The notes under the pieces are model-generated. The model saw nothing but the letters and a program-made list of their open reading frames with translations. It searched no databases and had not been told where the DNA came from. Shown here piece by piece: positions 28,879 through 37,384 of a stretch of 39,001 nucleotides of DNA. A program made the position numbers and the translations under genes. Source of the DNA: Planctomycetota bacterium (lineage in GTDB: Bacteria; Planctomycetota; Phycisphaerae; SM23-33); contig JACRIL010000056.1 of the NCBI GenBank assembly GCA_016235825.1, forward strand, positions 1 to 39,001. Direction: 5' to 3'. Numbering within the stretch: the stretch's first letter is position 1; every line of letters begins with the position of its first letter.

Positions 28879-30050
28879 TTCTCTTGACCGTCCGCCTTGC
28901 CCAGTGCTCGCCAGAATTCGCGGAGGTCCGCCGCTATCATCCGCGACAGTTCGATCTTGCCTTTCAGGCCCAAGTGGACGAAATCGCTGAACCTGTCGTC
29001 CGGAATGCGGTCGCGGTAGCTGAAGACCGGCACTGAATTGCCGAACGCATCGGCCAGCGCCCGGCGAAGGCACTCTTCGGCGAACGGCGGGCATTGATTC
29101 CGCAGGCGCGAACCTTCGGGCATCAGGACGATCACGACCTGGGCCCCCAGCTTCCGGCAGCCGGCCGCCAGTTCAACCAGGTCGTCGGCGGAGCTGGCGT
29201 ATTGCTTCTGATAGGCCTGCGGGTCGAACCATCCGCGATCGCGGAAGACTTTCTCCATCCAGTCGTCGTGCGCCCTGCCGTAAAGCGGTTTGTATTCCAC
29301 CGAATCCGAAGGGCGGGAACTTCCCGCCAGATTCGTCGCCGGATTTTCAAGGTTTACAACCGCGGCCGGCGGCATCCACGGGTCTTCCATCGGCGGCTGG
29401 GCGCTGAACGACTGAAAATCCAGGCCCAGCAGATCGTAAAACGCCAGCCTGCCGTCGTAGAGCATCAGTCGGATGCGATTGTTGATGTGCTTTCGGTTTG
29501 CCGCCGCCCATGCCCATGCCCGCGTAACTTTTTCCGCCTTCTTCCACTGGCCGGCAAATACATAAGGCAGCGGGTCAAGCTCAATTTTCGGACGGCTCGG
29601 GTCGCCGACCATCATATAAGGATGCACGCCCAGAATAACCAGCCCCGGCCGAAGGTCGCTGTGAAGCAGACTGCGATTGGCCAGCAGCAGGTTGTTCATG
29701 CTCAGCCCGCTGATGCACAGCGAGGCGAATCGTCCCTTTCGCCCGCCTTCCTGGGCGAGTATCCCGCCGTCTATGCCAGCCCCGGCCGACGAAAGCCCCA
29801 GCACCATGCCGTAAAATTCGTCTTCGGGCAACTGGCCGTTTGTCTGCCGGCCGGAGATCGTGCAGACGGTTCTGCTGACGCGGTCAAAATAATTCCAGCC
29901 GATCGGAAGCTGGTCGGGCACGATCCATTTGGGCGACGGTCCCGTCGCCGCCAGCAGGCAGCAGTTTATCGCCACAATCGCCAGGCCGATCCACAGCAGC
30001 GTCAGCATCCCGCGGTATCGGCTTAGTTCAATTTTTCCGCCGTCAGCCAT
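28875..30050 (-). CDS. Membrane-anchored SGNH-like protein (DltD/AlgJ-type role)
   Basis: The 391-residue protein has one N-terminal membrane anchor (TLLWIGLAIVAINCCLLAAT) and an extracytoplasmic domain. LGLSSAGAGIDGGIL near residue 84 is the candidate Ser block and DDRFSDFVHLGLKGKIELSR near residue 355 carries the D-x-x-H of SGNH hydrolases; LVILGVHPY and VVIVLMPEGSRL are core strands. Such proteins transfer acyl groups onto envelope polymers, working with an MBOAT channel. The start is preceded by AGGGA that lies inside the last codons of the upstream micro-gene. It overlaps the GT-C-like gene by ATGA. The acyl group and polymer are unknown. Confidence 0.75.
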   Translation of the reverse strand: MADGGKIELSRYRGMLTLLWIGLAIVAINCCLLAATGPSPKWIVPDQLPIGWNYFDRVSRTVCTISGRQTNGQLPEDEFYGMVLGLSSAGAGIDGGILAQEGGRKGRFASLCISGLSMNNLLLANRSLLHSDLRPGLVILGVHPYMMVGDPSRPKIELDPLPYVFAGQWKKAEKVTRAWAWAAANRKHINNRIRLMLYDGRLAFYDLLGLDFQSFSAQPPMEDPWMPPAAVVNLENPATNLAGSSRPSDSVEYKPLYGRAHDDWMEKVFRDRGWFDPQAYQKQYASSADDLVELAAGCRKLGAQVVIVLMPEGSRLRNQCPPFAEECLRRALADAFGNSVPVFSYRDRIPDDRFSDFVHLGLKGKIELSRMIAADLREFWRALGKADGQEK

Positions 30051-30054
30051 TTCG

Positions 30055-30222
30055 TCAAAATCCCTGATAGAAGAACAGGTCGCCCTTCTGGGTCGTCCAG
30101 TATGCGATCAGCAGCAGCGCCGCTGTCAACAGCACTCGCAGCACGAACTGCCACAGCGGAATGCCGTCTACGGCGAGCTTTCCGCCGGCCCGCGAAACCT
30201 GATTATTCATTTTTGGTTCCAT
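30055..30222 (-). CDS. DltX-like single-pass membrane micropeptide
   Basis: A 55-codon gene, below common ORF cut-offs. Translation starts MEPKMNNQVSRAGGKLAVDG, continues through a membrane helix (WQFVLRVLLTAALLLIAYW) and ends TTQKGDLFFYQGF. The last six residues are F-x-Y-x-x-F, the arrangement I recall at the C-terminus of DltX, where the Tyr is proposed to carry the acyl group between DltB and DltD. ATG 30222 has AGGA 4 nt upstream; ATG 30210 is an in-frame alternative giving 51 residues. It lies 12 bp after the MBOAT stop and 4 bp before the SGNH start. The gene is well supported by context; the DltX analogy rests on the motif, size, topology and position. Confidence 0.75.
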   Translation of the reverse strand: MEPKMNNQVSRAGGKLAVDGIPLWQFVLRVLLTAALLLIAYWTTQKGDLFFYQGF

Positions 30223-30234
30223 TTATTCCTGATT

Positions 30235-31767
30235 TTAATTCGCCCGCATGGTTAATCCAACGGGAATGAGCGACAGGGCCACGTACTCGAAGGTGATAAC
30301 CGTCGTCAGCAGCCTGATGCGCCAGTCCCGCATGTATTTTTTCACGCCCGCCGCGCCCAGCCGGCGGGTCAGCCAGTGCCTGTAAATGTTCGTAACCATC
30401 AGCCCGACGGCGTGGGCCAAGCCCCACAGAAAGAACCCCACGCTGATGCCGTGCCATATCCCGCACAGGACGAACGAGACCAGAAACGCCATGCTCGCGC
30501 ACGCCAGCGGCCGGCGACCGTCCGTCTTTCGCATCGTCCATAATTGGATTGGTATAAAAAGGTTCCGCCTGATCCACTGCGACAGCGAGATGTGCCACCG
30601 CTCCCAGAAATTTATCAGGCTGCGGGCAAGGTACGGATGGTTGAAATTTTCCGGCGCGGCAAAGCCTATCAGCCTGCCGACCCCGACGGCGATGTCGGCA
30701 AGGGCGCTGAACTCCAGGTACAGCCAGAAGAAAAAGACGTTGGCCTCGAACACGATATACCAGCCGTCGGCGCGGAAATCGGTCAGGAAAAGTTTTTTCA
30801 GCGTATATGCCAGCACGAACTTTTTAACCAGCCCCCATGCGATCCGCTCGCAGGCCCGCAGGACCTGCCCGGCCGACGGGGCGGCCGGGGCGGGCGGCAG
30901 GGCGCAGAAATCGTCCCACGCCTGGATTGGCCCGGCCGCAAGCATGTGGAACGGCATCAGGTAGTTCAGCATCGAGGGCAGGTCGGGCGGGGCGGATCGC
31001 TTTTCCAGCACGGCCCGCACCATCTCGACCATCCTGAGCATAACGTAAGAATATCCGACCCCGGCGAGGATGGGATTGGCCTGTCCCAGCAGCCCGCCTA
31101 AAACGCCGCCGGATCGCGTCAGCCATTCGATTCTGCCCAAGGCCGGCATTTTGTGAATCACGAACAGGCCGAGCATGAATACGACCAGCAGCCCCAGCCA
31201 GATCGCCGTCGAGCCTCGCCGGCCGGCAAGACGGTTCACCGCCGACGCAAGCATAATAAAGGCCAACAGGCAGGCCGCCGAATATCCCAACGCCGCTGCT
31301 GAACCTGCAACCGTATCCATCCAGCCGGCGTCTTTTACGGGGTCCCAGTCGAGAATCTTGCAGACCGGCGCATTGATCGATACAAGCGCGTCATGCAGAA
31401 AACCGCTGAAGACCGGCGCCAATGCGATTGCCGCAACCACGGCCAGGCAGATTATCGCCACAAAAATCCGTCGCGGCGGCGATTCAGAGAACAGCGTTCC
31501 CAGAATGAACCACACGCCGGCCACGCAGGCGAGCACCGCCCAGACTCCTTGTTCCACGACCACGGCCAGAAACGCCGCGTTTATCAGGGCCAGTTCCCAT
31601 TTGCGCATGCCGGCGAGCCGCAGCGGCGTCAGCAGAAAGATCGCCGCGCCCAGCACGAGCCAGAAATACGGCCCGGTGAGGTCCACCTGCCATGCCGTCA
31701 GGTCCAGCCCGCCCTGGCCCGCCGCGGCCAGCGCGGCAAAATTTGTTGTCGCAGAAATTCCTGTCAT
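30235..31767 (-). CDS. MBOAT-family O-acyltransferase (DltB/AlgI-like)
   Basis: The 510-residue polytopic membrane protein passes acyl groups across the membrane for polymer modification. It has NFWERWHISLSQWIRRNLFI (the MBOAT core) and FVLCGIWHGISVGFFLWGLA, containing the catalytic His. SMLNYLMPFHMLAAGPIQAW and FSALADIAVGVGRLIGFAAP are also typical of the AlgI/DltB group. I chose ATG 31767, preceded by GGGA; 38 more codons upstream are open but have no membrane or family character. It is the first gene of a four-gene minus-strand operon and divergent from the zinc-ribbon gene. Confidence 0.9.
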   Translation of the reverse strand: MTGISATTNFAALAAAGQGGLDLTAWQVDLTGPYFWLVLGAAIFLLTPLRLAGMRKWELALINAAFLAVVVEQGVWAVLACVAGVWFILGTLFSESPPRRIFVAIICLAVVAAIALAPVFSGFLHDALVSINAPVCKILDWDPVKDAGWMDTVAGSAAALGYSAACLLAFIMLASAVNRLAGRRGSTAIWLGLLVVFMLGLFVIHKMPALGRIEWLTRSGGVLGGLLGQANPILAGVGYSYVMLRMVEMVRAVLEKRSAPPDLPSMLNYLMPFHMLAAGPIQAWDDFCALPPAPAAPSAGQVLRACERIAWGLVKKFVLAYTLKKLFLTDFRADGWYIVFEANVFFFWLYLEFSALADIAVGVGRLIGFAAPENFNHPYLARSLINFWERWHISLSQWIRRNLFIPIQLWTMRKTDGRRPLACASMAFLVSFVLCGIWHGISVGFFLWGLAHAVGLMVTNIYRHWLTRRLGAAGVKKYMRDWRIRLLTTVITFEYVALSLIPVGLTMRAN

Positions 31768-31915
31768 GTTATTCCCAGCCCGCAACCGGATTAGTCTACA
31801 AAGACCGCCGCGCTCATTCAACGCGATACGCCGATAAACCTTTTTCAGCCGATCTGAAAGCATTGAAAAACTTGAACACAAGGCCCGCCGCGGAGATAAT
31901 CAGGGCCGGGCGGAC

Positions 31916-33526
31916 ATGATCGAACTGAAATGCAAGAACTGCGGCAGGACGGTGAAGGTGCCGGAGATGCTGGCGGACAAGCTCCAGCCGGACAGCCCGG
32001 CCGGGCGGGTATTCAAATGCCCCGGCTGCGGGCAGGGTCTTGGCGGCGCCGAACGCCAGACGCCCCCACAGGCTGAAGAACTTAAATGCGCCAAGTGCGG
32101 CAGGATCGTCAGCGACCCCGCCGAGTTTGTCCGCGGCAAGGGGCTGTGCGCGGAATGCAGCCGGCAGGACCAGCCGGCAGATGCCGTAGCGGCCGACTTC
32201 GCCGACAAACAGGCCCGGCCGGCGGGCGCCGCCGAAGAACCCGCCGGCAGATTTGTTCCGATCAGCGAGACCGCCCCGCAAACTGCCCCGTGGAGAAATC
32301 AGCCCAGGCGGCAGATGCAGCCTGCGGGCGAATCTTTAAAAAAGCCCAGAAAGGCCGGCAGGGAATCTTTCCTCTACTGGGGTCTGGGCGGCATTGCCGT
32401 TTTGATCGGCATCGGCCTGATCATGCATCTGCTGGTGTTTCGCGACACGTGGGAAGAGGACAACCGCGACAAGGCCGTCGAGATGCGGCAGGAGGCCAAG
32501 GCGCTGGCCTCGCGCGGTGCGTTCGAGCAGTCGGTTAAAAAATACCAGACCCTCATCGATCTGCTCTCCAGCCGCAGACTCCAGAGTTCCGAACTCAAAG
32601 ACCTGCTGGCCGGGGCCCGTGCGGAAAGAGCGGAGGCGCAGAAATCGTTCGACAGGCAGCAGGAAATAGCGCGTCAGCAGCAGGAACAGGTCCTGGAATT
32701 CCTGGCCGGCTTCGAGCCGCAGGAACAGCAGGCAAAGGTCTCCGCGTCCGCGGGCGATTACGCCGGGTCCGTCGAACGTTACGAACAGATCATCGCCTCG
32801 ATCGAGAGCCGGCCGGACCGCTCGCCCGAGATCGCGCAGGCCCTTTCGCGCCTGAACCAGCAGCGGATCGAGGTCTCGCGGAAGCTTCGCGACAGGCGGC
32901 AGGCCGAGGCCGCCACCCGCAAGGCGCAGCAGGAAGAAGAGGACCGCCTGGCCGCAGCGCGGGCGAAAAAAGAAGAAGAGGATCGCCTGGCGCGGCTGAT
33001 CGCGGCCTCGCAGCAAAGTCCGCCGCAGAATACCACGACCCAGAATGTTTCGGCCGGCGGCGAAAATCCCGCCGAACTGTCCCGCCTCAGGCAGTCTGAC
33101 GTCAAGGCGATGAAAGACTCGATCCGGATGATCCAGGATTTTGTCGCGGCGTATCGTCCCGTCCAGCGGCTCGCCCAGGCGGCCGGCCAGGCCGACGACC
33201 TGCAGGTGCTGGCCGAACGGGTGCAGCAGACCGGGTCGATGCTGTTCGCCCCGGCCTTTGAGCAGCCGTCCATCCAGCAGGCCCAGGCGCTGCAAAACTG
33301 GCGGGCCAACTGCAATCAACTGGCCGCGGACATGCTTGCCGCCTGCCAGACGATCCAGAGAAACCTCGACACCATCTGCAAACTCTACAAGGACATGAAG
33401 ATCGCCGGACTCACCGGCGATTCGGGCGCAGGCCTGCTGAAAAAACTCGATGAACTGAACTCCGCCGAATGGCTGAAATTGCAGGACCTTCTGCAACAGG
33501 CGGCGGAGATTGTCAAAGGCGGATGA
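31916..33526 (+). CDS. Zinc-ribbon, single-pass membrane, coiled-coil protein
   Basis: The 536-residue protein has two zinc ribbons at the N-terminus (CKNCG at residue 6 paired with CPGCG; CAKCG paired with CAECS), a disordered linker, one membrane helix (about 152-175, GLGGIAVLIGIGLIMHLLVF), and a long charged coiled coil (about 180-360) with Gln/Glu/Arg-rich stretches such as QAEAATRKAQQEEEDRLAAA. A helical C-terminal domain (about 395-536) follows. Cytosolic zinc ribbons with an extracytoplasmic coil are common in planctomycetes but of unknown function. The following lipoprotein gene is 47 bp downstream, probably in the same operon. Confidence 0.75.
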   Translation: MIELKCKNCGRTVKVPEMLADKLQPDSPAGRVFKCPGCGQGLGGAERQTPPQAEELKCAKCGRIVSDPAEFVRGKGLCAECSRQDQPADAVAADFADKQARPAGAAEEPAGRFVPISETAPQTAPWRNQPRRQMQPAGESLKKPRKAGRESFLYWGLGGIAVLIGIGLIMHLLVFRDTWEEDNRDKAVEMRQEAKALASRGAFEQSVKKYQTLIDLLSSRRLQSSELKDLLAGARAERAEAQKSFDRQQEIARQQQEQVLEFLAGFEPQEQQAKVSASAGDYAGSVERYEQIIASIESRPDRSPEIAQALSRLNQQRIEVSRKLRDRRQAEAATRKAQQEEEDRLAAARAKKEEEDRLARLIAASQQSPPQNTTTQNVSAGGENPAELSRLRQSDVKAMKDSIRMIQDFVAAYRPVQRLAQAAGQADDLQVLAERVQQTGSMLFAPAFEQPSIQQAQALQNWRANCNQLAADMLAACQTIQRNLDTICKLYKDMKIAGLTGDSGAGLLKKLDELNSAEWLKLQDLLQQAAEIVKGG

Positions 33527-33573
33527 AAACCGCCCGGCCGGACAGGCCGGGCCTTGATCGGGAGATGCCAAAC

Positions 33574-33705
33574 ATGCTTACAAGACTCGCCGCAATAGTG
33601 CTGGCGCTGGCAATTGGCCTTGCCGGCCTGATGAACCTGTCAGGCTGCGTCAATATCAACGTCAAGGAGAAACCAAAAGATCAGAACTCCAAATCCTCAG
33701 ATTAA
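33574..33705 (+). CDS. Small lipoprotein
   Basis: The 43-residue product MLTRLAAIVLALAIGLAGLM is followed by NLSGC, a lipobox with Cys at residue 24, and a short polar tail (VNINVKEKPKDQNSKSSD). GGGAGA is spaced 8 nt from ATG 33574, which decides the start over ATG 33565. It is likely an outer- or inner-membrane lipoprotein of about 20 mature residues. No function is recognised; it may work with the zinc-ribbon protein before it. Confidence 0.7.
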   Translation: MLTRLAAIVLALAIGLAGLMNLSGCVNINVKEKPKDQNSKSSD

Positions 33706-34202
33706 AAGCTGCGGATATTCCCGGAAAATCAGCCGGACGGCCAGCCCGTTGGACTCGCCGCGGGCATTCCAGCCGGGATAGCGCATTCCGCTTGCCAAAG
33801 CAGGCAGCCGCGGCGGCACTTGCCGTCTGGCATTTGGCCCGCGACCAACGACCGGAGGCGGAGCAACTGCGCCGCGTGCTGGTCCAGCAGCAGCACGCTG
33901 GAAAATATTGGATGGTTTAGAGCCTATCCGGATAACTACAACGCAGTCCATCGTAGTTATTCGGATAGGCTCTTATTGGCATTTTCTCCGCCGGAACATC
34001 CGGAGATCAATGACGACATACCGGAAAATCTGTGCGCAAGATTTCATGCAGTTTTCTTTTCTCATGAATTTTCTCGGAACAAAACTGGCAATACTGTTGA
34101 AGTCATCGGCCGGGCCGAGGGTGAACATGGCCGTCGACTGGCGCGACCTGCCCGCGTTCGAGGATTTGCTCGTCCAAAGATTGACGCAGCCGTAATGTTG
34201 AA
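33706..34202 (+). pseudogene. Possible gene remnant split by a MITE
   Basis: No intact gene is visible in this 497-bp gap. The frame through SAFRLPKQAAAAALAVWHLA, RDQRPEAEQLRRVLVQQQ and GKYWMV is open from before 33706 to 33919, where a stop is created by the left end of the 53-bp element at 33920. If the element and one TTA copy are removed, the frame continues through YWHFLRRNIRR to a TAA at 34193-34195, ending DWRDLPAFEDLLVQRLTQP. There is no obvious start codon. I do not recognise the family, and the joined frame could be chance. Confidence 0.35.
33920..33972. mobile_element. 53-bp MITE-like element with TTA target duplication
   Basis: GAGCCTATCCGGATAACTAC (33920-33939) and GTAGTTATTCGGATAGGCTC (33953-33972) are inverted repeats matching at 19 of 20 positions, around a 13-nt centre. 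TTA is directly repeated at 33917-33919 and 33973-33975. GAG ends with a TNA duplication suit elements mobilised by IS5-family (IS1031-type) transposases. The ends differ from those of the IS at the window edges, so another transposase would be needed. Confidence 0.7.
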
Positions 34203-35309
34203 TCATAACTCCGGGCGGGGCGGGGCTGCTGTTCTGCGGAGGATATCAAGCGTGGCTTGGGCGGTCTGCTGCCAGGTCCATGGCCGTCGGGTTAGCGCGG
34301 TAGGTCCGGGCAGTTCGAGGGCGGCCAGCAGTTCGTCGGGATTGTCGAAGTCGATCTGGCATTGTTTGGGCACGCCGATCTCGTCGAAGACGGCCAATCG
34401 CGAGCAGATGACCTTTTTATCGTGCTGGACGGCCTCGAGCGCCGGCAGGCCGAAACCCTCGAACTCCGTCGGAAACACCACCGCATAAGAGCAGTCGTAA
34501 ACCGCCTGCACCTGCTCAAAGGGCAAAAAACCCATATGAATCACGTCGTCTTTGAGGCCCTGTTCGGCAATAAGGTTTTCCAGTCTGTCCCAGAGTTTCG
34601 TTCGCCTGCCTGTCAGGACCAGCTTGCAGCCGAGCCGTCCGCTACGCTTGATCTGAGCCATAGCCCGGATGAGCCTGTCGTGCCCCTTGTGCGGGAAGGT
34701 CGCCGCGGGGTAGTAGATGTATTTTTCGGGCAGGCCCGGCGGCCGGACTGCCACGGCCGATCTGACCGGCTCGACGCCGAATGGCACGGCCGTAACCTTC
34801 GACTCGGCGACCCCGCACCGCTCGATCAGGGTCCGGCGGGTGTATTCCGAGATGGCGATAACGTGGTCGGCCCGGCGGAGGCTCACCGGGTAAATCCTCG
34901 CGCGGAAGGTCCGGTCGAACAGGCCGAAATAGTGCGGGAAAAAGATGTGCTGGATGTCCACCACAGTCATCACGCACGGGCAGGCGACGGCCTTGGGGAA
35001 GATCGACTGCTGCGGGAAGAATGCCACGTCGGGGTTCAGTTTCGCGAAGACCTGCTCGATCTTTTTCGCCCGCAGCGGCGTGTAGGCCTCGGCGATCCGG
35101 GCCATCACGCAGCGGCGGTCGGACCATGGCACGACGAGCTTTTCCAGGTTGGGGCACTCGACCGAATCGGCGATGTCGCGGTAGAGGACCACGGCCACGC
35201 GGTCCTGTCCGCGAAGCTCGCCCAAGTGTGCCAGCAGGCGGCGGATGTACGTCTCGGCCCCGCCGATGTTGCCCGGCCGGAAATTCAGCAGGCTTATCGC
35301 TATCAGCAT
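34203..35309 (-). CDS. GT4-family glycosyltransferase
   Basis: The 368-residue GT-B enzyme transfers a sugar from a nucleotide donor to an envelope polysaccharide intermediate. The N-terminal half has FRPGNIGGAETYIRRLLAHL (the donor loop of GT4 enzymes) and ADHVIAISEYTRRTLIERCG; the C-terminal half has YPAATFPHKGHDRLIRAM, KLVLTGRRTKLWDRL, and VVFPTEFEGFGLPALEAV, whose E-x7-E spans the nucleotide-sugar site. The start at 35309 has no ribosome binding site. It is divergent from the GT2 gene, with 23 bp between the starts, so the promoters must overlap the opposite genes. Confidence 0.88.
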   Translation of the reverse strand: MLIAISLLNFRPGNIGGAETYIRRLLAHLGELRGQDRVAVVLYRDIADSVECPNLEKLVVPWSDRRCVMARIAEAYTPLRAKKIEQVFAKLNPDVAFFPQQSIFPKAVACPCVMTVVDIQHIFFPHYFGLFDRTFRARIYPVSLRRADHVIAISEYTRRTLIERCGVAESKVTAVPFGVEPVRSAVAVRPPGLPEKYIYYPAATFPHKGHDRLIRAMAQIKRSGRLGCKLVLTGRRTKLWDRLENLIAEQGLKDDVIHMGFLPFEQVQAVYDCSYAVVFPTEFEGFGLPALEAVQHDKKVICSRLAVFDEIGVPKQCQIDFDNPDELLAALELPGPTALTRRPWTWQQTAQATLDILRRTAAPPRPEL

Positions 35310-35332
35310 AATTGTGGTTTATACTCCATATC

Positions 35333-36160
35333 GTGAAGATATCCGTCATTACGCCGTCATTCAACCATGCGCATTACATCGGCAGGACGATCCGGTCGGT
35401 TCTGGACCAGCCTGCCGGTCGGCCGGACTGCGCGTTTGAGGTCGAGCATATAGTTATCGACGGCGGCAGCAACGACGGCACGATTGACATTCTTCGCTCG
35501 CTGGGGCCGAAAATCCGCTGGGTCAGCGAGCCTGACCGAGGACAGGCCGACGCGCTCAACAAGGGCCTGGCGATGGCCGGCGGAGACGTGATCGGCTGGC
35601 TCAACAGCGATGACGTTTACGAGCCTGGGGCCTTGGCTGCCGTGGCGGATGTCTTTTCCGCCGAGCCGCAAACTATATGGGCCTACGGCAGGGTGAAGAT
35701 CATCGACGCCCAAGACCGCGAAATCCGCCAATGGATCACGGCGTACAAGAATCGCAGGATGAGGCAATATAATTTCAGCTCGCACCTGGCCGAGAACTGG
35801 ATTTCACAGATGGGCGTGTTCTGGCGGGCGACGGCGGGGCGGCAGGTCGGGCCGTTCCGCACCGACCTGCACTGGACGATGGATTACGACTACTGGCTGA
35901 GGTTGGGCAAATGCTGGCCGGGCAGATTCATCGACCGCTGCCTGGCCGCGTTCCGGTGGCATCCGGCCAGCAAGAGCGGTTCGGGCTTTACGGGCCAGTT
36001 CCGCGAGGAACTTTCTGTCGCCGCCGCCCATGCCGACGGAAGATTCGCCGGGGCGATGCTCCGCCACAGGTTCAATTACGCCAAGATTGTAACGGCCTAC
36101 ACAATGATGCGGGTCGTCAGGCAGATTTTTTACGGCTCTTCGAGGAAAACAGATGATTGA
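35333..36160 (+). CDS. GT2-family glycosyltransferase
   Basis: The 275-residue GT-A enzyme has an N-terminus ISVITPSFNHAHYIGRTIRS, then HIVIDGGSNDGTIDILRSLG (donor Asp), SEPDRGQADALNKGLAMAGG and DVIGWLNSDDVY (metal-binding D-x-D variant). WTMDYDYWLRLGK near residue 190 holds the acceptor-side ED-like motif. The start is probably GTG 35333; a TTG at 35312 would add 7 residues. Neither has a ribosome binding site. Its end overlaps the Gfo/Idh/MocA gene by 8 bp. It is probably part of exopolysaccharide assembly. Confidence 0.88.
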   Translation: MKISVITPSFNHAHYIGRTIRSVLDQPAGRPDCAFEVEHIVIDGGSNDGTIDILRSLGPKIRWVSEPDRGQADALNKGLAMAGGDVIGWLNSDDVYEPGALAAVADVFSAEPQTIWAYGRVKIIDAQDREIRQWITAYKNRRMRQYNFSSHLAENWISQMGVFWRATAGRQVGPFRTDLHWTMDYDYWLRLGKCWPGRFIDRCLAAFRWHPASKSGSGFTGQFREELSVAAAHADGRFAGAMLRHRFNYAKIVTAYTMMRVVRQIFYGSSRKTDD

Positions 36161-37382
36161 ACTTGGAATCGTGGGCATAGCGGGCTGGGGCGGCGTCCTG
36201 ATAGATGCGATCGGCAAGGCGATCGAGCGCGGCACTCAATGCCGTCTCGTCGCGGCAGCCGACGGCCGGCTGGGCAGCCTGGGCGAGCGCGAGGAAAAAC
36301 TCAAGTCGCGGGGCGTCGAACTTTATGCCGACGCGATGGAGATGTTCGGCCGCATATCCGGCCGATGCCAGGCCGTCTATATCGCCACGAGCATTCCGTC
36401 GCACGCGCCGCTGACCGTCGCGGCCGCCGGCGCCGGCCTGCACGTGCACCTGGAAAAGCCGCCGGCCGCCACCGTTCAGGAGGTTGACGCGATGCTCGCG
36501 GCGCTCGAACGCGCCGGCAAACTGTGCATCGTAGGTTTTCAGGCTGTTCACGGCAGGGAGATGCAACTGCTTAAAACGCGGATCGTCGAGGGGCGGCTGG
36601 GCGGCGTCCGCAAACTGATCTGCCGCGCCTGCTGGCCAAGGGACGCCACGTATTATTCCCGCAACAACTGGTCGGGCAGACTCAGGAGCGGCGATTCGTG
36701 GGTGCTGGACGGCCCGGCGACCAACGCGCTGCTGCACCAGATCAATAATATGCTCTACCTGGCGAGCGGCCAGGGCGGGCGTTTCGCACAGCCAGCCGGC
36801 GTGCAGGCCGAACTCTACCGCGCCGGCCCCGCCGATTCGCACGATACCGCCGCGATCCGCATCCGCACCGGGGAAGGCGCCGAGGCGATCTTCCTGGCGA
36901 CTCACTGCTGCGAGCAGACGCTCAACCCGGTCATAAAAATACAGTGCGAAAAGGGCGCGGCCTTCTACAACATGTTTGCGAACGTCCGGATCGACTATGC
37001 CGACGGGACGAGCGAGTCGGAAAAATGGGACGATTCCCAGATGGCTGAAATGGTCGGCAATTTCTGCCGGGCGATCCAGACCGGCGATGAAAGCCTGCTG
37101 GGGTGCGGCCTGGCTGAATCTCGCAAGACCATCCTTGCGATAGACGGCTCGCACGAAAGCAGCGGGCGGGTGCATCCGATTGATGAAAAATTTGTCAGTT
37201 GCGTCAATCAGGGCCAGCCGTCGCAGAAGACGATCATTGACGGGATTGAGGATTTAATCAGCCGGGCCGCGGAGGACGGAAAGCTCTTCAGCGAGCTGCC
37301 CGACAGGCCGGCATGGGCAGTCGAAACCGGAGAATTTTCGCTGGCCGGATATAAAAGTTTCCCTCAACGGTTTTCCCCCTGA
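36153..37382 (+). CDS. Gfo/Idh/MocA-family sugar oxidoreductase
   Basis: The 409-residue NAD(P)-dependent enzyme has a Rossmann start IELGIVGIAGWGGVLIDAIG and the family signature HVHLEKPPAATVQEVDAMLA near residue 94 (E-K-P). GDSWVLDGPATNALLHQINN near residue 187 carries the G-x-x-x-D and H of the catalytic site (D194, H202). AGGA lies 6 nt before the ATG. It overlaps the GT2 gene by 8 bp and ends 2 bp before mnmE. In this context it probably makes or modifies a nucleotide sugar; the substrate cannot be named. Confidence 0.85.
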   Translation: MIELGIVGIAGWGGVLIDAIGKAIERGTQCRLVAAADGRLGSLGEREEKLKSRGVELYADAMEMFGRISGRCQAVYIATSIPSHAPLTVAAAGAGLHVHLEKPPAATVQEVDAMLAALERAGKLCIVGFQAVHGREMQLLKTRIVEGRLGGVRKLICRACWPRDATYYSRNNWSGRLRSGDSWVLDGPATNALLHQINNMLYLASGQGGRFAQPAGVQAELYRAGPADSHDTAAIRIRTGEGAEAIFLATHCCEQTLNPVIKIQCEKGAAFYNMFANVRIDYADGTSESEKWDDSQMAEMVGNFCRAIQTGDESLLGCGLAESRKTILAIDGSHESSGRVHPIDEKFVSCVNQGQPSQKTIIDGIEDLISRAAEDGKLFSELPDRPAWAVETGEFSLAGYKSFPQRFSP

Positions 37383-37384
37383 AA

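Noticed and set aside
28698..29036. Plus-strand frame MARASCPCVPRPSRSW and onward
   Set aside because: It is the other strand of repeat copy B plus antisense of the SGNH gene.
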